From NCBI RefSeq assembly GCF_009680455.1, contig NZ_WKRD01000017.1, positions 1 through 5,014 of the forward strand: 5,014 nt of DNA, read 5' to 3'. Both the position numbers and the translations under genes were made by a program. Under the pieces are notes generated by a model. That model ran no database searches, had not been told where the DNA came from, and saw only the letters and a list, made by a program, of their open reading frames with translations. This DNA is from Lachnospira eligens. Lineage in GTDB: Bacteria > Bacillota > Clostridia > Lachnospirales > Lachnospiraceae. Position 1 is the first letter of the stretch, and each line of letters opens with the position of its first letter. This document shows, one piece after another, positions 4,505 through 5,014 of this stretch.

Positions 4505-4578
4505 TGGACCTTCGGGGACTCGAACCCAGGACCGACCGGTTATGAGCCGGTTGCTCTAACCAACTGAGCTAAAGGTCC
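4505..4578 (-). tRNA. tRNA with CAU anticodon (elongator Met or Ile2)
   Basis: Cloverleaf of 74 nt: acceptor GGACCUU/AAGGUCC, anticodon stem ACCGG/CCGGU around CUCAUAA (anticodon CAU). It is not the initiator, because G1-C72 is paired. Elongator Met and Ile2 (lysidine-modified by TilS) share this anticodon. The acceptor has C4-G69 and C5-G68, which favour TilS recognition in E. coli, but clostridial Met tRNAs can look similar. The T-stem CUGGG/CCCCG has a U50-C64 mismatch (4528 against 4514). CCA is not encoded. Confidence 0.92.
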
Positions 4579-4582
4579 AAAA

Positions 4583-4654
4583 AGCCGACTGTCGGAGTCG
4601 AACCAACAACCTGCTGATTACAAATCAGCTGCTCTGCCATTGAGCCAAGTCGGC
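4583..4654 (-). tRNA. tRNA-Thr(UGU)
   Basis: Cloverleaf of 72 nt: acceptor GCCGACU/AGUCGGC, anticodon stem GCUGA/UCAGC around UUUGUAA (anticodon UGU), T-stem GUUGG/CCGAC. Discriminator U. Only 4 nt separate it from the CAU tRNA. CCA is not encoded. Confidence 0.96.
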
Positions 4655-4684
4655 AATTTGAATTTCCTTTTATGTTCTACTCTA

Positions 4685-4756
4685 TGACTCCAAGGGGATT
4701 TGAACCCCTGATACCACCGTGAAAGGGTGGTGTCTTAACCGCTTGACCATGGAGCC
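4685..4756 (-). tRNA. tRNA-Glu(UUC)
   Basis: Cloverleaf of 72 nt: acceptor GGCUCCA/UGGAGUC with a G2-U71 wobble, D-arm with 3-bp GUC/GAC stem, anticodon stem CCACC/GGUGG around CUUUCAC (anticodon UUC). T-stem AGGGG/CCCCU has loop UUCAAAU. Discriminator A, as in Bacillus tRNA-Glu. CCA is not encoded. Confidence 0.96.
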
Positions 4757-4760
4757 GTAT

Positions 4761-4818
4761 AAAAAAATATAAGAATGAATTGGAACAATTATCCTATTGT
4801 CCTATATCCATTCTTATA
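4761..4818 (-). other. Terminator-like hairpin between tRNA-Asn and tRNA-Glu
   Basis: TATAAGAATG (minus, 4818-4809) pairs perfectly with CATTCTTATA (4777-4768). An inner GGACAAT/ATTGTTCC stem with one bulged A sits inside. Seven Ts follow on the minus strand (4767-4761), then tRNA-Glu begins 4 nt later. The shape is that of an intrinsic terminator, but six tRNA genes lie downstream with no room for a promoter after it. It is more likely a processing hairpin or one passed by antitermination. Confidence 0.6.
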
Positions 4819-4819
4819 A

Positions 4820-4891
4820 CTCCCCGAGTAGGGCTCGAACCTACAACAACTCGGTTAACAGCCGAGTGCTCTACCATTGAGCTATCGAGGA
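4820..4891 (-). tRNA. tRNA-Asn(GUU)
   Basis: Cloverleaf of 72 nt: acceptor UCCUCGA/UCGGGGA with the U1-A72 pair usual for Firmicute tRNA-Asn, anticodon stem CUCGG/CCGAG around CUGUUAA (anticodon GUU), T-stem GUAGG/CCUAC. Discriminator G. First tRNA after the 23S gene. CCA is not encoded. Confidence 0.97.
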
Positions 4892-5002
4892 TTATAAAAT
4901 TGAAAGATTGCTCTTTCAAAACTGCACATTAAAATTCTTTCATCCGATTACTCTTAAGAATAACTCTCTTTGTTCTATCCAAACCGTCTTAACCTTTTCT
5001 CT
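4892..5002 (-). other. 23S rRNA trailer / spacer to tRNA-Asn
   Basis: About 110 nt with no 5S rRNA. It contains a GGTTAAG (4994-4988) that can pair with the CTTAACC at the 23S end, and a near-palindrome around CTTAAG (4948-4963). It also holds a TTGAAAG/CTTTCAA hairpin (4900-4919). The stretch at 4909-4928 is the exact complement of a boxA-like rRNA leader motif. The content fits pre-rRNA processing sequence. Confidence 0.6.
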
Positions 5003-5014
5003 TGGTTAAGCCCT
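5003..5014 (-). rRNA. rrl: 23S rRNA, 3' end (partial)
   Basis: The minus strand at the window edge reads AGGGCTTAACCA, matching the conserved 3' end of Firmicute 23S rRNA (…GAGGGCTTAACC), whose CUUAACC pairs with GGUUAAG at the 5' end of the molecule. Only about 12 bases are inside the window, so the call rests on a short match plus the tRNA cluster context. The exact 3' end is approximate. Confidence 0.7.

Noticed and set aside
4096..4559. Plus-strand open frames 4096-4287 and 4287-4559
   Set aside because: They lie antisense to the tRNA genes; phrases such as RDKIRTRDLLVRSQT and RMGFEPTT are known artefacts of antisense tRNA translation.
4909..4928. boxA of a rightward rRNA operon
   Set aside because: The 23S 3' end and tRNAs show the operon runs leftward; the element is better explained as the complement arm of the 23S processing stalk.

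Overview
The window reads as chromosomal DNA of a low-GC Clostridia-type Firmicute, most likely Lachnospiraceae. This is inferred from the AT-rich composition, the strong GGAGG ribosome binding sites, the Firmicute-type tRNA sequences and the rdgB/phosphodiesterase gene pair. Every supported gene lies on the minus strand, so transcription runs from right to left.

From right to left, the window opens with the last bases of a 23S rRNA gene (about 5014-5003) and an approximately 110-base trailer with no 5S rRNA. A run of seven tRNA genes follows: Asn(GUU), Glu(UUC), Thr(UGU), a CAU-anticodon tRNA (Met or Ile2), Asp(GUC), Leu(UAA) and Arg(ACG). The run ends at a clear intrinsic terminator (4152-4184). 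This is the distal end of an rRNA-tRNA operon, and its spacers hold several hairpins.

The middle holds five protein genes. A 57-residue Asn/Ser-rich repeat protein of unknown function comes first, then a very AT-rich single-domain rhodanese-like protein. Next is a tight three-gene housekeeping operon behind a good promoter: a THUMP-domain rRNA-type methyltransferase (COG0116, YpsC/RlmL-like), RdgB (removal of dITP/XTP) and a YfcE/MJ0936-type metallophosphodiesterase. The first two operon genes are 2 nt apart and the last two 21 nt apart.

The left part is a second, independent tRNA operon: Pro(UGG), Gly(UCC), Arg(UCU), His(GUG), Gln(UUG) and Lys(UUU). It has a near-ideal promoter (TTGACA-17-TATAAT) with three A7 tracts in exact 10-bp register upstream, and it ends at an intrinsic terminator (341-374). 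The leftmost 340 bases hold no intact gene, only open frames that look like a frameshifted or decayed reading frame.

None of the 13 tRNA genes encodes its 3' CCA. I see no CRISPR array, insertion sequence or complete mobile element. The least explained items are the NSx-repeat protein, the terminator-like hairpin inside the tRNA operon, the tRNA promoter architecture, and the broken frame at the left edge.
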